Assembly (NCBI GenBank): GCA_019055375.1 | Contig: JAHQIW010004625.1 | Span: 62,001-126,000 of the forward strand | Reading direction: 5' to 3' | DNA: 64,000 bases | Origin: Parelaphostrongylus tenuis | Taxonomy: Eukaryota; Nematoda; Chromadorea; Rhabditida; Metastrongylidae | Shown: positions 1-9,780 of the stretch, one piece after another | Position numbering within the stretch: the stretch's first letter is position 1 | Layout: each line of letters begins with the position of its first letter | Program-made: the position numbers and the translations under genes | The notes under the pieces: model-generated | Databases searched by the model: none | Seen by the model: the letters and a program-made list of their open reading frames with translations, nothing else | What the model was told of the DNA's origin: nothing

Positions 1-295
1 TATTTTTACTCCTCCAAGTTTGTTATCTTTCATCTGTTGGCCTCCTTCCAAACAGATTAATGAGAAGTCTTGAGCACCGTTAGGGCTTATACTTTACTGC
101 TCAATTTTTACTGTAAGCGGATAGTTGAAGAAAAAGTTCCTCAACACCTGTGGAAAATTCAAATTTCATGTTTGTTTCACGCAGTACCGGTTATTGCAAA
201 TTTATGTGAAAATCTCAGAAGCATTTCCTTAGTAAACTCCCACGGCAACGCTAGTCATAGTGCACCAATCTCTAATTTACTCTTCGTATAAAAGA

Positions 296-790
296 TGACG
301 ATGGAGAAGAATGAGCTTCGAGTTTCGATACACCATTAGTGAAAGCGACAGTTTCAACAAGAGCGAAGGAGCATTCGAATGTTCCGAATGGTCGCACCGT
401 CAGTATCGAACTCTACTGAGAGAAGCTGGAGCGAGTCTACGATGCGTTAAAAAAATCACTCCACTTTGATTCGTCGATTAGCAAGACAATGCCAAACTTC
501 ACACCGCAAAGAAGGCTAAGGAAAAGTTTGATCAAATTGGAGGGAGTTGAGGTCTTGCTGCATCCAGCCTTCAGTCCAGATGCTGAGCCGGCCGAACATG
601 AGTCGATTTGCGCCGCAATGGAACACTTCCTGCGTGGATGCCGATTAGAGACATTTGATCAAGTTGAAAGGCATGTCAGGAGTTTGTTGATCAAAAACCC
701 AAGGAATGACGATTTAGAGCAGATCCGGAAGCTGAGAGATCATTGGCAGAAGATCGTGGATAGTGACGATCTTTATTTCTAAGAATAATC
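296..790 (+). mobile_element. mariner-family transposase remnant (C-terminal part)
   Basis: The open frame at 489-782 encodes about 97 residues resembling the end of a mariner transposase: a decayed catalytic-domain stretch (EVLLHPAFSPDAEPAEHESI, compare the usual HPPYSPDLAPSDYHLF), then EHFLRGCRLETFDQVE, and finally DHWQKIVDSDDLYF just before the stop. In active mariners the third catalytic Asp lies in the SPDLAPSDY segment; here that position reads AEPAEHE, so the DD34D triad looks lost. The N-terminal half is not readable upstream. This is a dead copy. Related fragments lie near 13.0, 17.3 and 41.9 kb on the opposite strand. Confidence 0.75.
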
Positions 791-1001
791 ATTGCTGTTT
801 TCAAAAAATTTATGTACAAACCTTGAATTTTTTGCGGATGTTGAGAAGCATTTTCCTCAGCTCCGGAGGTTGAGAACGAAAAAGAAACACGACGAGCCAA
901 CTTTTATAAACTTAGAGAGACCACATTCTGTCAACGGGAAACTCACTTTGATAATCATATTGCTTCTATTGTAAAAATTCTTATTGTGGCCCATTTGCTC
1001 C

Positions 1002-1453
1002 TCAGTTGAGCTTCAGTTCGCTCTCATTCCAAGCACTTATTTGAAAACATTGATCTTCTGCTACGAATTTCCATTTTTCTCGTCGACTTCCGCTTCCAGT
1101 TCCTAGTTGAGGATCAATTTCTATGCTCTGATTTGTTTCTAATAGCCCTTTATTGAAACGCGTCCCTAATATGTTACGTTATTGGAGTATTTCAGGGAAA
1201 TGTCGTCTGTTCAGTTATCATTGAAATTGTAATCCCTTAGTTTCCACTAGCAAATTACATATACTGCTTACAGACGTCTTTTTCCAGTAAAACTTGCTCG
1301 AGTTTGGTACTTCTGTCTTAAAATTCGATGGCTTACCTTTTGGCGACTTCACCTTACGGAGTCGAGGCAATATACTATACCAAACTTACAAAACCAAATT
1401 CAACTATTTGGTTAATACTTATACATATATGCATACTTATATATTTGTATACA

Positions 1454-1506
<53 letters not shown>

Positions 1507-2125
1507 TCTAATGATAAAAATTCATGCATTTCTATATAGAAGATGCTGTCAGCGTTATAGGTGACATATTCTATCTCGGCGTAATCTCTTTATTCAATTT
1601 TTTGTTTTATCCAAATCTTCTTAAACAAATCCATGTGCCGCAGAATGTAGCATCGCTCGAAACCCGGAAAAAATTCCTAGTCTTACTGTGTGTGCAACTT
1701 TAAGAGTACCCTGTGCTTCCAGCCGAGACTTTAGAAATTATAGATTTTTCTCCTCACTGACAAGGCCATGTTAGCTGAGCCGTAGCTCTGCTTTGAACTC
1801 TAAGATGGCCGTGTCATATTAGACATTGACGCACATTGTAGAACGGTGGGGAGTTGCAGTTTCTTATTATAATTCCACCACAATGAAATCTTTCACAATT
1901 AAGCAGTCAATCCAACAATGCAGATCAAAAGGTGTTCTGAGATAGACACTGACATTTGTTCCTCCCTAATCTGCTAGTAACTTTTTTTTGCAAATATCAC
2001 GCTTCTCTTGGCATCTTCTTTAGTGAACTTACCGTGGCCGTGAGAACACAAGAATTACTCTGTTCTGGCTCCATTGCCTTCTTCAAAACCGCAATGATTT
2101 CATTTTGAGAAGCACAGCTAGACAT
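1002..2125 (-). CDS. Small two-exon gene of unknown function
   Basis: Exon 1 (2125 down to 2033) starts with ATG and encodes 31 residues beginning MSSCASQNEIIAVLKKAMEP, ending ACG before a perfect gtaagt donor. A phase-matching exon 2 candidate (1127 down to 1002) follows an aaatcag acceptor, reads SIEIDPQLGTGSG...WNESELKLN and stops at TGA, giving about 72 residues. The product is hydrophilic with a few Cys, and shows no signal peptide, membrane segment or known motif. Exon 1 is convincing because of its donor. Exon 2 is less sure, since its acceptor lacks a strong pyrimidine tract and other exons could intervene. I do not recognise the family. Confidence 0.42.
1438..1502. repeat. (TA)n microsatellite
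   Basis: A nearly pure TA dinucleotide run lies at 1458-1502, preceded by a degenerate TA-rich stretch. The open frame across it (IYIYIY) is a repeat artefact. Confidence 0.9.
2033..2125 (-). CDS. Exon 1 of the small gene at 1.0-2.1 kb
   Basis: It has 31 codons from the ATG at 2125-2123 to the donor gtaagt at 2032. The frame ends in phase 0. Confidence 0.5.
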
Positions 2126-4174
2126 GATTACGCTTGTATTGTACGCCGCTAAACTATCCTGTTAACGGCTTTATTTTACGGTTAATTTTGAGAAATCAAG
2201 TTTTTATATAGACAAGGAAAGGAAATCGAAAATCATTACTCATACTTATTTTGCTTTTCTACGTTTTTATGTTCGGATAGCTTCTGTATCATCCCTGTTG
2301 GTCGTCACCTAACCTTAGCAAGCCAGTAAACCTTTCATTTTTTTTCATGGCTCATCTAAGAATAGCCCAGTGTGTTTTCCTTGCTTCGTGGTTCACTAAA
2401 CGTCATTTTTTCGTCAAGGCTTTTGGTAAAGAAACTGTTCCATCGGATCGGTGGTTTTCTTCTGTGCTTGACATCACAAGGATTTCAGTCCACAAAAGCC
2501 GATTATTCTCATCAGTTCTCGTTATAACGTATTGACTGAACGTTCATCCTGTTTCGACATTTTGACTTTTCTGATTGCTAAGCATTGGTGTAGATCGAAT
2601 CATCGGATCCTTCTTCTCACATGCGAGAAACACTATGCTCTTACTATCCAGTATCGACAGCGCGGTTGATAACTCGATCTTTCATCCTGCTCAAAACATG
2701 TTATTCATCGTCTAATTTCTGTGCTATCTTAATGAGCACAGATGAGGTAGTTTTTCCACGTTTTATTGACATAACTAATGTTTTGGTGGATTGATTCAAT
2801 TTCCTGTTTATCAATGCCAAGCTTGTAACAAAATCGGCTCTATAATCATCGTCTTTCTTTAATGCGAATAGACATTTAGTAACCTGAATTCGTTTATTGA
2901 GCACTGCTCGCGATCGACTGACAAAGGTATTCCTACTTTAAAAGTTAAAGATCGTCTAAAATAGTTTCTCACATCTTTTTTAAGATCTACGTTATGAGTT
3001 CATTCTTAAACTGTTCCATCGCGTAAAAAAGAATAATTTTATGTTCTGCACCAAGATTTTAAAGAAGGTGAAGTTTTCCTAAACGTTAACCAAACTTCAT
3101 GTTAACAAGACCATATCGGTACAACAAGAATACTTCACAGAAACGCAAGAAGCTTTTTCATTATTGAAAGAAGCTAAAAATTGGTCATTGGAATTGTTGT
3201 AAGTATTCTGTTCACTAAGGAAAGCAATCTTTTAATCGCACTACTTCTGCTGTGCAACTTTTCCCACATTAGCGTTCTAAAATGACTGCCGTTGAGAAAA
3301 ATGACTGCAATGAGCAGTGCTTGATAGCTTCTCTAATACAAATGCGGTCATTGGTTCAATCCTATGCTCATAGATAGAGCCATGATCTCTCCTAATCCGG
3401 CGAGTTGCATCAAATTTATCTGGAGTAATGAAAACACTGACTTGATAAGTCAGTGGGTGAGCAAAGGATGTGAACTTTTTCAAGGTATGAGCACTACAAC
3501 TTCTTCTCTGTAGAACTTGTTCTGCGTTTCATCTTCGTCTTATTTACTATCAATGAGATTGAGTTTCGGCTAATGAGAGCTTTCAGAGCGGTCTTTTTAT
3601 CTAAAACCTTGCAGAAAGAAGCAACATTGAGTGTGTGCTTTATCACGCCACAGAGCCTTCATTTCTTTTTCTATTAATTGTTACATATAGCGACGCCAAC
3701 CGATGAACTGAGAAGACTGGCCGCTTCCGTCGTAATTAACGAATGACTCGAACTGGCACTAGCAACGTCTCCACTCGTGTCTGTACAAGGTGGTCTGTTT
3801 CGTCAACTTTTTTGATCGAGTTCTTTTTTCTTTGACATTGGTGTATCAAGTAACTGTGTGTTGAAACTATTGTTAGAGATTATATTGCACGAAAAATGTA
3901 GTTACAAACTATTATAACTTTTCGATAAGTTTTCTCACAGACTTATCATATAGTGAGCTTTCATTCAGCCTGTTATTATATATCGGTGAAAAGTGGTCGT
4001 CATACTAATTCCATAACTCGCTGTTATTGCAGGAATTCTCGTTATACCAGAACCATTTCTTCGTAAAACTACAAACAATTTCCAGTCTATAAATGTTGAT
4101 ATCTCTGGTAACGTCCTAGATTGCCATAGCTTGGCTATCTAGGGTTTTAACTAAGAAAAACGTCCAAAGTACTA
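2126..4174. other. Intergenic, nothing recognised
   Basis: Only short frames without splice support occur here. No repeat family seen elsewhere in the window is obvious. Confidence 0.5.
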
Positions 4175-4316
4175 ATGAGAAAAAAGAAGGATCAGTCTGC
4201 GGCAAAGGCTACATATGAGCTTGATTATTTTGAGGGATTACAACTAAATAAAAAGCACGAAGCAAATGAAGCAGATTCAGGGAACATCACGATATGTGAG
4301 ATGGACAATCAAATGA
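4175..4316 (+). CDS. Exon 1 of the membrane-protein candidate
   Basis: 47 codons plus one base, acidic and hydrophilic, ending directly before a gtaagt donor. Confidence 0.5.
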
Positions 4317-5341
4317 GTAAGTGTCTCTAAACTTTGGCGCTGATGGGGAAGTGTTTTAATTCTCTGAAATATCAAGAATCGTCGAATTCACGTGTTTAAA
4401 CTTTCACTCAGTTTTTTAGCGGTTCTCATATTCTTTCTGTAGAGTGATGTTGGTAGGTAGCTTAGTTAAAGAATTATTTCGGTTACTCACTATTGTTTTG
4501 TACTTCTGTTTCGTTCGAAAAGTAGTTTGTTTCATTATGCACAGTACTTTCCAAACAACAAATATGATGCAATAAACATCCAGTTCTTAAATAAGTGCTA
4601 GCTGAGTTTCTGTTCTAGATCGGTAGACCGTTTGAATGATAAGAAGTTGTAAACTTCATACACTTGGTAACAGTGTTTTCTACATCTCTCTATACTCATG
4701 AAAGACTACATATTTGCTGCCATTGATATGTGAGACATAGGTTATGAATGATTTCGCCATTATGACTAAGATCGACGTTCATTAACTTCACTGTGAGAGT
4801 CGTTTACCACTATAATACATGCACGTCGAGTTGAGCGGTCAAGTGCTGTAGAAGTTTTGAAACTTTACTCCACTGTTTAGATTTTTTTTGACAGATCAAG
4901 TGATGTGGTTACGTTTTTTGCTATTGAGCGCCACCGTACCTCTTACTTCTGCTAGAAATCGTCTTCTGGAGAACTATGCCAATAAGTTGAGCAGCATCAG
5001 TGATCGTCTTGAATGGAGGCGCATACCGGAGATACATCGACTGAAAAGGTTTATTTTTTGCTCTAGTTAAACTATAAATTTCATTGTGTAGTGTTATATG
5101 TAGAAAAACTGATTTTGCTATTTTTCAAAACCTAGTTTTATCTTACTTTAGCATCACTGGTCAATATGCTGTGACGTTAATATGGCTACACTTAGTTAGT
5201 CACATTGTGGTGTTCCATTCCACTCGATTCAACTCGATGCCCTTCATAACTTACACATCACAAAATGCTGTGGACATGGGATTCAATCCATTTTGGCATA
5301 ATAGGACAAGGGTGCCGAAACGGCCACGACGAAGAGGTTGA
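4175..5341 (+). CDS. Three-exon candidate gene, predicted membrane protein of unknown function
   Basis: Three exons join in consistent phase. Exon 1 (4175-4316) starts MRKKKDQSAAKATYELDYF and ends before gtaagt in phase 1. Exon 2 (4895-5048) follows a long T tract and acag, encodes a hydrophobic segment VMWLRFLLLSATVPLTSARN then a charged helix-like stretch (LSSISDRLEWRRIPEIHRLK), and ends AAAAG before gt in phase 2. Exon 3 (5152-5341) follows ttactttag, encodes a second hydrophobic stretch (YAVTLIWLHLVSHIVVF) and ends in a basic tail PKRPRRRG before TGA. The total is about 162 residues with a hydrophilic N-terminus and two possible membrane segments. No family is recognised. The basic tail could be read-through into repeat sequence, so the true 3' end is uncertain. 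Confidence 0.45.
4895..5048 (+). CDS. Exon 2 of the membrane-protein candidate
   Basis: Strong acceptor (T8 tract then gacag), donor gtttat, phase 1 in and phase 2 out. It carries the first hydrophobic segment. Confidence 0.48.
5152..5341 (+). CDS. Exon 3 (possible terminal exon) of the membrane-protein candidate
   Basis: Acceptor ttactttag; the frame continues in phase from exon 2 to TGA. It holds a hydrophobic segment near its start and a cluster of Arg/Lys at its end. Confidence 0.4.
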
Positions 5342-5818
5342 CGAAAATCCTTCCCAAGACCGAATATTGATTAACCTCGGCATTGATTAAATAATCCAGT
5401 ATTTTTCCTTGATTAGCATTTCCAAGGTTGACGATAATAGCATTTATTGATAACAGTAACAATACAGTACAATAATAGTACAATAACTGACGTTCCGGCG
5501 GTCTCGTCTTGTTCAAAGCCTGAAAGAGTCAAATTGACATGCAATTTACTGAGCCAAACACTTTTATCAAAGCAGATGGGGCTTAGTGTATGAGCATAAC
5601 ATAGCATAGTGGACACCTTCTTCTATATACTCGCCATATTGTTTCAATGGTCCACAAGGTATTATGTATATTAGCCTGCATAGAGTCTTGCATGGGTGAG
5701 GATTATATATGGCGCGGCTCAGATCAGAAATCGAGGTGAGAAGTAGCGGTAATGACGAGGCGCTTATCTCGGTTCATGTGTGGTTTTTTTGCTATAGATC
5801 TAGAATGCTTCAAGAGTC

Positions 5819-6013
5819 TTGTGCGCTGAGATCTTATGTTCCTGGGCGGAGATAGTTACTTCTGCTTTAAAATCTCCGTTATATATCTGTATCCCGCGCG
5901 CGCCTAGAGGGATGTTAAATTCAGTTCTGCGTTTTCCGTGTAGGCGTTTTTCTATACGGAAACGCAGCGATCTTCCCATTTTGCCGATGCACTCTTCACC
6001 TGCTTTACAGTAG
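5819..6013 (-). pseudogene. Penelope-like element GIY-YIG endonuclease remnant
   Basis: Read on the minus strand, the segment gives C-K-A-G-E-E-C-I-G-K-M-G-R-S-L-R-F-R-I-E, then RLHGKRRTEFNIPLGARG, and further on FKAEVTISAQEHKIS. This is the layout of the GIY-YIG-type endonuclease that closes PLE proteins: Cys-Gly-Glu/YIG-ETGR-L-RI-EHL, then TPLG-H, then E-EV-ILA-E-KI-AR. Here YIG is CIG and the ETGR motif is KMGR. It is a fragment with no reverse transcriptase domain nearby. A more decayed copy lies at 19.14-19.33 kb. Family assignment is from motif memory. Confidence 0.6.
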
Positions 6014-6203
6014 ATTAGATAAATTGCATTTGAGCTGGGGAAGAAATTTATTTAGTTTGCAAAAGTGAATATCAAACTTTGTGGTCTTCACGAAACACTT
6101 TTCCACTCCGGATTTAGGGTGCTTTTTTGATACCAAAATCAGAAATGTGATAAGTATTTTTTGAACCAACATGTCATGTGGTCTATTTTGGGCAACTTAT
6201 AAA

Positions 6204-6247
6204 GCCCATTACACGTGTTGCGGCCCTGACAGCCTCGTCATTTGGGC
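6204..6247 (-). ncRNA. Decayed hammerhead ribozyme motif (left arm of foldback)
   Basis: On minus the motif reads stem I GCCCA.., ATGACGA in place of CTGACGA, stem II GGCT..GGCC, then GCAA instead of GAAA, then ACACGTGTA and stem I return TGGGC. C3 and A13 are mutated, so no activity is expected. Confidence 0.55.
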
Positions 6248-6575
6248 AGTACCCTTCGTCTTAGCCAATCCTTTAGAGGTACATATCCTTTTACACAGAG
6301 AAGGCAACGAAGTACAATTTTCACGCGCCATCAAGTGAAACAAATCACTAGATCGGCAGTGTTCTACACACGAATACTCTTGGCTAGTATTCATAAAATA
6401 TTATACCACTCGTTTCGAGTTTATATTCTATTATTATCAGCCAAGAGCAGTGAGTGTCCAACACTGCCGATCTAGTGATCCTATCACTTGACGGCACATG
6501 TTAATTGTACGTCGTCGCCTACTCTATGCAAGCAGATAGATACTCCATAGAGGATCGGCTAAGACGAAGGGTATT

Positions 6576-6619
6576 GCCCATCTGACGAGGCTATCAGGGC
6601 CGAAACACGTGTATTCGGC
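6576..6619 (+). ncRNA. Hammerhead ribozyme with intact core and weak stem I
   Basis: Core CTGACGA is at 6582-6588. Stem II is GGCT (6589-6592) pairing with GGCC (6598-6601), closing with one T-G wobble. GAAA is at 6602-6605, a minimal stem III follows (ACA/TGT), and cleavage would fall after A6613 (a GTA triplet). Stem I (6576-6581 with 6614-6619) keeps only 4 of 6 pairs. All catalytic core positions are present, so weak activity is possible. Confidence 0.6.
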
Positions 6620-6657
6620 TATATAAGTTTCCTATAAAAGACCACATGACATGTTGG

Positions 6658-9600
6658 CTCGATTAATAGATATCGCATATATTGAGATTTGAGCGTGGCC
6701 CTAAGAAAAAAAAACCGAAGTCGAAAATATTGTAGAATAGAAACACAAGGATATCCTCCAATGTGTTTTTGATTTTTTTTTTTGAATTTGAAGCTCCAAG
6801 TTTTGAGAAAGTCTTTTACATGGAAAGTACCTCTCTACGGATCATTAACCACTTTAGTTGGAAAACCAACACCAGTTATTTGCGTCAAAAAAGAGGAAAT
6901 ATTTAACACATTTGCTGCCGTTCACAACTTAGCGAGGCTGGCCGAATGTCAAATTGTGTTATCGGCGCCGAATCAAAATGGACATCAAAATTATACTTAT
7001 TAGTGATCACTTATCACCAAAGGTGAAGAGGACTAAATTTATGCTTCGTTCAATTATTCGGCTCATAAAGTGGGAAAAAAGCTTAAAAAGAGCTCAGAGG
7101 GTTCGAAATTGGCTTCAAAGTGCCGAAAACTAAGTAATATGTGTACCAAAATCTGCGCATAAACGGCTTGAAAGATATGGACACTATGGATTCATATGGT
7201 ATCATGGTATTCATACGGTGCGAATCTGTCATATGGATGTCTTCAACGAACCGGAATTTTTGTAGGACGATTTATTTCAAGTGATTGATGAAATTGAAAC
7301 GTATAAACAAAAAAGTACGAGATTGTTACGTTTATGATACACATATACTGCAATGGTTAGAGCAGCCTACCATACAGACCCATGGTTCCTGTGCTCCGAG
7401 TAAATCACGCCTCCTTTCACTCATATGAGTTTTCAAGTAGGTGACAGGTTTATCTGAAAAAAGTGCCAATGTCTTTTCCATAATGATGGGGCAGCGTAGG
7501 TCGCGGCAGACATCAAGCATACATCCGATCACCTCTGCAGTACTACGAACGTCTTTGAATGCATCACACATAGATAATGCACTGGTCAGGGCTCAAAGTT
7601 TTCCTCGCCTAATTATGTTGAAATCAAACTGATTCAAGAAGAAATAAGCTATGAAGTGTACTCAAATACATTGATTGATTGATTGCGCCAAAGAAGGAGA
7701 AGGAATATGCACATATTAAATTGTTCTCCACATTTACTAAATTTTCAAAATGATCCTTTCTTTGAGCTGTTCATCTTTGAATACAAAATGCTTCAGTTAT
7801 TTAGATATCGCTGTATTGAAGAATACGTGGATGAGCGGGGAAATGTCATTGGAAAAGGTGAAGAACACCTTACGACAGTCAGACCAACAAAAGCAGAAAT
7901 ACGGAGAGTATCGGGTAAATCCGGGCAAGCAAATGAGGTGGGAGATGTCTAGAAGAGGAATATAGATTCTTTGCTTAGAATATTCCCAGAAAAATACATT
8001 TGAGCTTCTATCTATGTTTGCTCTTTCACGTGTCTCTCTTATCGTGGGACCACTGCCTGTTAGACAGAAGCTGCGTGGTACGTTCTCAAAAAGATGCCAA
8101 AAGGTTGACTAAAACCAACAGATCTGCAACTTACTCCGATAGCACCTAAAATCTCGAAGGCCTCTGAATGCCAAAAATGGTTCAGGAAATTTTTGGAGGG
8201 TAAGCACATATGAGACTATAGAGTACAGTGAAACGATGCCTAATGAAATGTTGGTTATGTTTGTGTCGTCTACAACCACTTATCACAACCCAAACTTCCA
8301 GAGAACTTTGTTTGCTACGGAAGGTGGGTTTTGAAAATAAAATGTGCAATAAGCAGCGAGATTACATAATCGCTATTGCAATTCTTTATAATACCGACGT
8401 TGCTGTATTCTCCGAAGTTAATTAATGAGGCGGAATTTCACTGTAACTAGAACTTGTGATTTCTCAAGCGCCCGCATCTACTACAGGAGCTTCTGTTTTT
8501 TGCCGGTTCTAATAAGAGATGAAAAACCTTCAAGGAATCTGCAGAATGATAGAAAGCGTATTTCATTCAAATTTACCCGAATATTGGCGGAGAACCAAGG
8601 AAGCAATGTACGATTGATTTGTATCTCCAGGTGGATATATTCAAATTCATCACGATCACCTTTCTCTCTGACAATTGGCAAGCATCTAAATACGTTTAAT
8701 AACATTCTCGCCTCAAGCCGCTTGTCGTCCTTCAACAGGCACCGTCACTTCAACCATGGTATGTTGACTGTTGTAACTCTCGTAGAAATCAGGTGTCGTA
8801 CTGCAAATGGGTGAGTGAGAGCGCGTCATTCTTTTCTCACAAATTCCATCCACTCAGGAATCCGTGGCGTTGAAAGGAGGATTGAGGATAAAGCAATTCA
8901 TTGGTTTCCGACTTTCACAAGTTTGCACACTTTACACCAGAAGAGTAGATTCAAAAGGAGCTGTAAAGCCGTACACGAAGTCTTTGCTCAACCGGCGAGT
9001 GATGTGACTAGCAGTGATAGTCGTGTTGACCAAAAAAATCTTATGTGCTTGACTATAATCGGCTACATTTTTCCCACGACACACAACTAATTTGTTATGT
9101 TCGTGTTCTTGCCTTAGATAGTATCTATTCTAGTCTGTGATCAGAAATGATTACCTTTCTTTATGCTGGAATAATTTTACTTAATAGTGTACCATTTGCT
9201 TTATTACTTAGCTGCTCGCACATAAATCATGTCAGCTTCAGCTAACTTTCATTCGCTTGTCTGTCCTACTAGAGAAAAACTTCAACTCGATTATAATCAC
9301 TAGATCCTGAAATTTTTTGAGTCCTCTAGTGTTTTACTTGAGATATCGACATAGTTTTTGTAAACGAATGTATTTGAAGCTTTTGTGAACGAATCTATTC
9401 GAAATCTTATTACTTTCCTTGCTTTTACGAAATACAAAACAGAGATTATTTTTAATTTGTTGAGCGTCGAGTTGCCTTGTACGTTTCATTCGTCCAACCT
9501 AGTGAAAATACTATGCTTTTAACCCGATACACATTATTTTCCTATTTTCTTCATCAAGGCAGTCGCCGCAGTCCTCTAAAAGTTCCTGAACAGCTAGAAT

Positions 9601-9671
9601 GAGGTGCTGTATCATTTAGTCTTCATACTGAATTTATTTAGAGTGCTCATAGCCTTCTGGAAGAGGTTAAG
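6658..9671. other. Intergenic; unassigned ORFs and a tRNA-like stretch
   Basis: No splice-supported gene was found. A frame at 7683-7952 contains LFRYRCIEEYVDERGNVIGK after a possible cag acceptor at about 7796 and before a possible gtgaag donor at about 7857. This could be a lone exon but has no partner. At 7330-7400 a stretch with gcaatggttagagcagcc and ccatggttcctgtgc resembles a tRNA A box/B box pair in a decayed SINE. A 129-codon frame at 8425-8814 lacks any recognisable domain. Confidence 0.35.
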
Positions 9672-9780
9672 ATGACTGCGTCGACGACAGAGATGGCCAA
9701 ATATGACAGCAACAAGGACGACAAAGTCGATAGTCACAAGTCTGACAACGTCCAAATTCGATTTAAAACTAAAGACCCAG
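9672..9780 (+). CDS. Exon 1 of the Ser/Pro-rich gene
   Basis: Starts ATG (9672) a few bases after the acceptor tttatttag; encodes a hydrophilic Asp/Lys/Ser-rich N-terminus; ends CCAG before gtcagt in phase 1. Confidence 0.55.

Larger units (their letters stand above)
6166..6657. repeat. Long inverted repeat (foldback) of PLE terminal sequence
   Basis: The left arm begins ccaacatgtcatgtggtc (6166-6183) and the right arm ends with its exact complement gaccacatgacatgttgg (6640-6657). The arms run inward about 200 bp with frequent mismatches (the cactagatcggcagtgtt block at about 6347-6364 is matched by aacactgccgatctagtg at about 6460-6477). Each arm carries a hammerhead-like motif pointing outward. 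The same structure recurs at 54.99-55.44 kb. Confidence 0.8.

Noticed and set aside
8425..8814. 129-codon plus-strand ORF as a gene
   Set aside because: No domain, no plausible splice structure and composition like surrounding non-coding DNA; the opposite strand has an equally long frame.
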